Assembly (NCBI GenBank): GCA_027357125.1
Contig: DAHVVW010000131.1
Coordinates: 1-6,245, forward strand
DNA length: 6,245 nt
Source of the DNA: Clostridiales bacterium
GTDB taxonomy: Bacteria > Bacillota > Desulfitobacteriia > Desulfitobacteriales > Desulfitobacteriaceae
Reading direction: 5' to 3'
Below are positions 5,860 through 6,245 of the stretch, in pieces; positions within the stretch are counted from its first letter, which is position 1; every line of letters begins with the position of its first letter. The position numbers were made by a program, and so were the translations under genes. Under the pieces are notes generated by a model, which made no database searches, was not told where the DNA came from, and was given only the letters and a program-made list of their open reading frames with translations.

Positions 5860-6245
5860 TTAACCTATTTCTTTAAGTCGTCTGTATAAAGTAGCTCTGC
5901 TAATTCCCAAATAACGAGCTGCTTTTTCTTTTCCGATAGTGGAGGTGCCGAAACGTTTTAAGGCATCCCGAATTAACTCATTTTCCATGTTTTTAATTTT
6001 GAACTCTGTATCATCAGCTACATTTTTTTTATATCTGATAAAACTCGTCTCGCCATAATCTTCTTTCATTTGCTCAATCAATTGAGATTCCCAACATACT
6101 CGTTCAGTTCCAGCCTTGGATTCTCTACTTTCTACCCTATATTCTCTACTGCTGGCTTTAGCCTCACTGTCAGAAGCAAAAATTCTTTGAGGAAGGTGCT
6201 CCAACGTAATAGATTGATCCCCTTCACACATGTTAATAGCATATT
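5860..6245 (-). CDS. Sigma-54-dependent transcriptional activator, C-terminal part, runs off the right edge
   Basis: The visible 127 residues are the C-terminal end of an NtrC-type enhancer-binding protein. The fragment opens with YAINMCEGDQSITLEHLP (1-18), the typical end of the AAA+ sigma-54-interacting domain. A long polar linker follows (about 22-85), then a Fis-type helix-turn-helix with the helices at about ENELIRDALKRFG (87-99), KEKAARYLG (105-113) and SRATLYRRLKEIG (115-127). The frame is open to the window edge, so the ATG at 6231 is an internal Met, not a start. The sensory domain and the ATPase core lie outside the window, so the signal is unknown. It converges on iorB2 across a shared terminator, so it is not in that operon, but it is the obvious candidate regulator of one or both ior operons. 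The linker contains a repeat-derived stretch (SREYRVESRE, 32-41). Confidence 0.9.
   Translation of the reverse strand, partial: YAINMCEGDQSITLEHLPQRIFASDSEAKASSREYRVESRESKAGTERVCWESQLIEQMKEDYGETSFIRYKKNVADDTEFKIKNMENELIRDALKRFGTSTIGKEKAARYLGISRATLYRRLKEIG
6120..6150. repeat. Heptamer-like repeat inside the regulator linker
   Basis: ATTCTCTACT occurs at 6120-6129 and again at 6141-6150, exactly 21 bp apart. The stretch between can be read as 7-base units of the type YTYTCTA (6121-6127, 6128-6134, 6142-6148, with a diverged unit at 6135-6141). The 21-bp period keeps the reading frame and encodes SREYRVESRE in the minus-strand protein. Confidence 0.7.

Noticed and set aside
1..6245. CRISPR arrays, tRNA or rRNA genes, insertion sequences
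   Set aside because: No regularly spaced repeats of array type, no tRNA-like cloverleaf or rRNA sequence recognised, and no transposase-like coding sequence or terminal inverted repeats.

Overview
The window looks like a chromosomal segment of an anaerobic, spore-former-type Clostridium relative (class Clostridia, perhaps near Desulfitobacterium or Desulfosporosinus). This is inferred from strong GGAGG-type ribosome binding sites, mid-range GC content, ferredoxin-linked 2-oxoacid metabolism and a sigma-54-type activator. Nothing here fixes the genus.

Layout, left to right: (1) a minus-strand operon reading leftward, iorA1 (2806-1052), iorB1 (1052-444) and the N-terminal third of a phenylacetate-CoA ligase gene, paaK (418 to beyond base 1); (2) a 547-bp divergent intergenic region (2807-3353) with candidate promoters, short palindromes and a 15-bp tandem repeat; (3) a plus-strand operon, iorA2 (3354-5081) and iorB2 (5081-5695); (4) a long two-part hairpin terminator (5724-5782) that looks bidirectional; (5) a convergent minus-strand gene entering from the right edge, the C-terminal 127 residues of an NtrC-type sigma-54 activator with a Fis-type helix-turn-helix (stop at 5860).

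The two iorAB pairs encode complete two-subunit indolepyruvate (arylpyruvate):ferredoxin oxidoreductases. Each IorA carries the thiamine-diphosphate motifs and a C-terminal 2[4Fe-4S] ferredoxin domain; each IorB is the gamma-type domain. These enzymes convert arylpyruvates from Trp, Phe or Tyr transamination into arylacetyl-CoA, CO2 and reduced ferredoxin, and can run in reverse. In operon 1 the adjacent PaaK would link arylacetyl-CoA with free arylacetate. Operon 2 has no visible ligase and uses different codons, which suggests a different substrate, expression level or origin.

I see no clearly new system. The points most worth a second look are the head-to-head paralogous operons, the structured region between them with possible sigma-54-like promoters beside a sigma-54 activator gene, and a 14-bp exact repeat that brackets operon 2.
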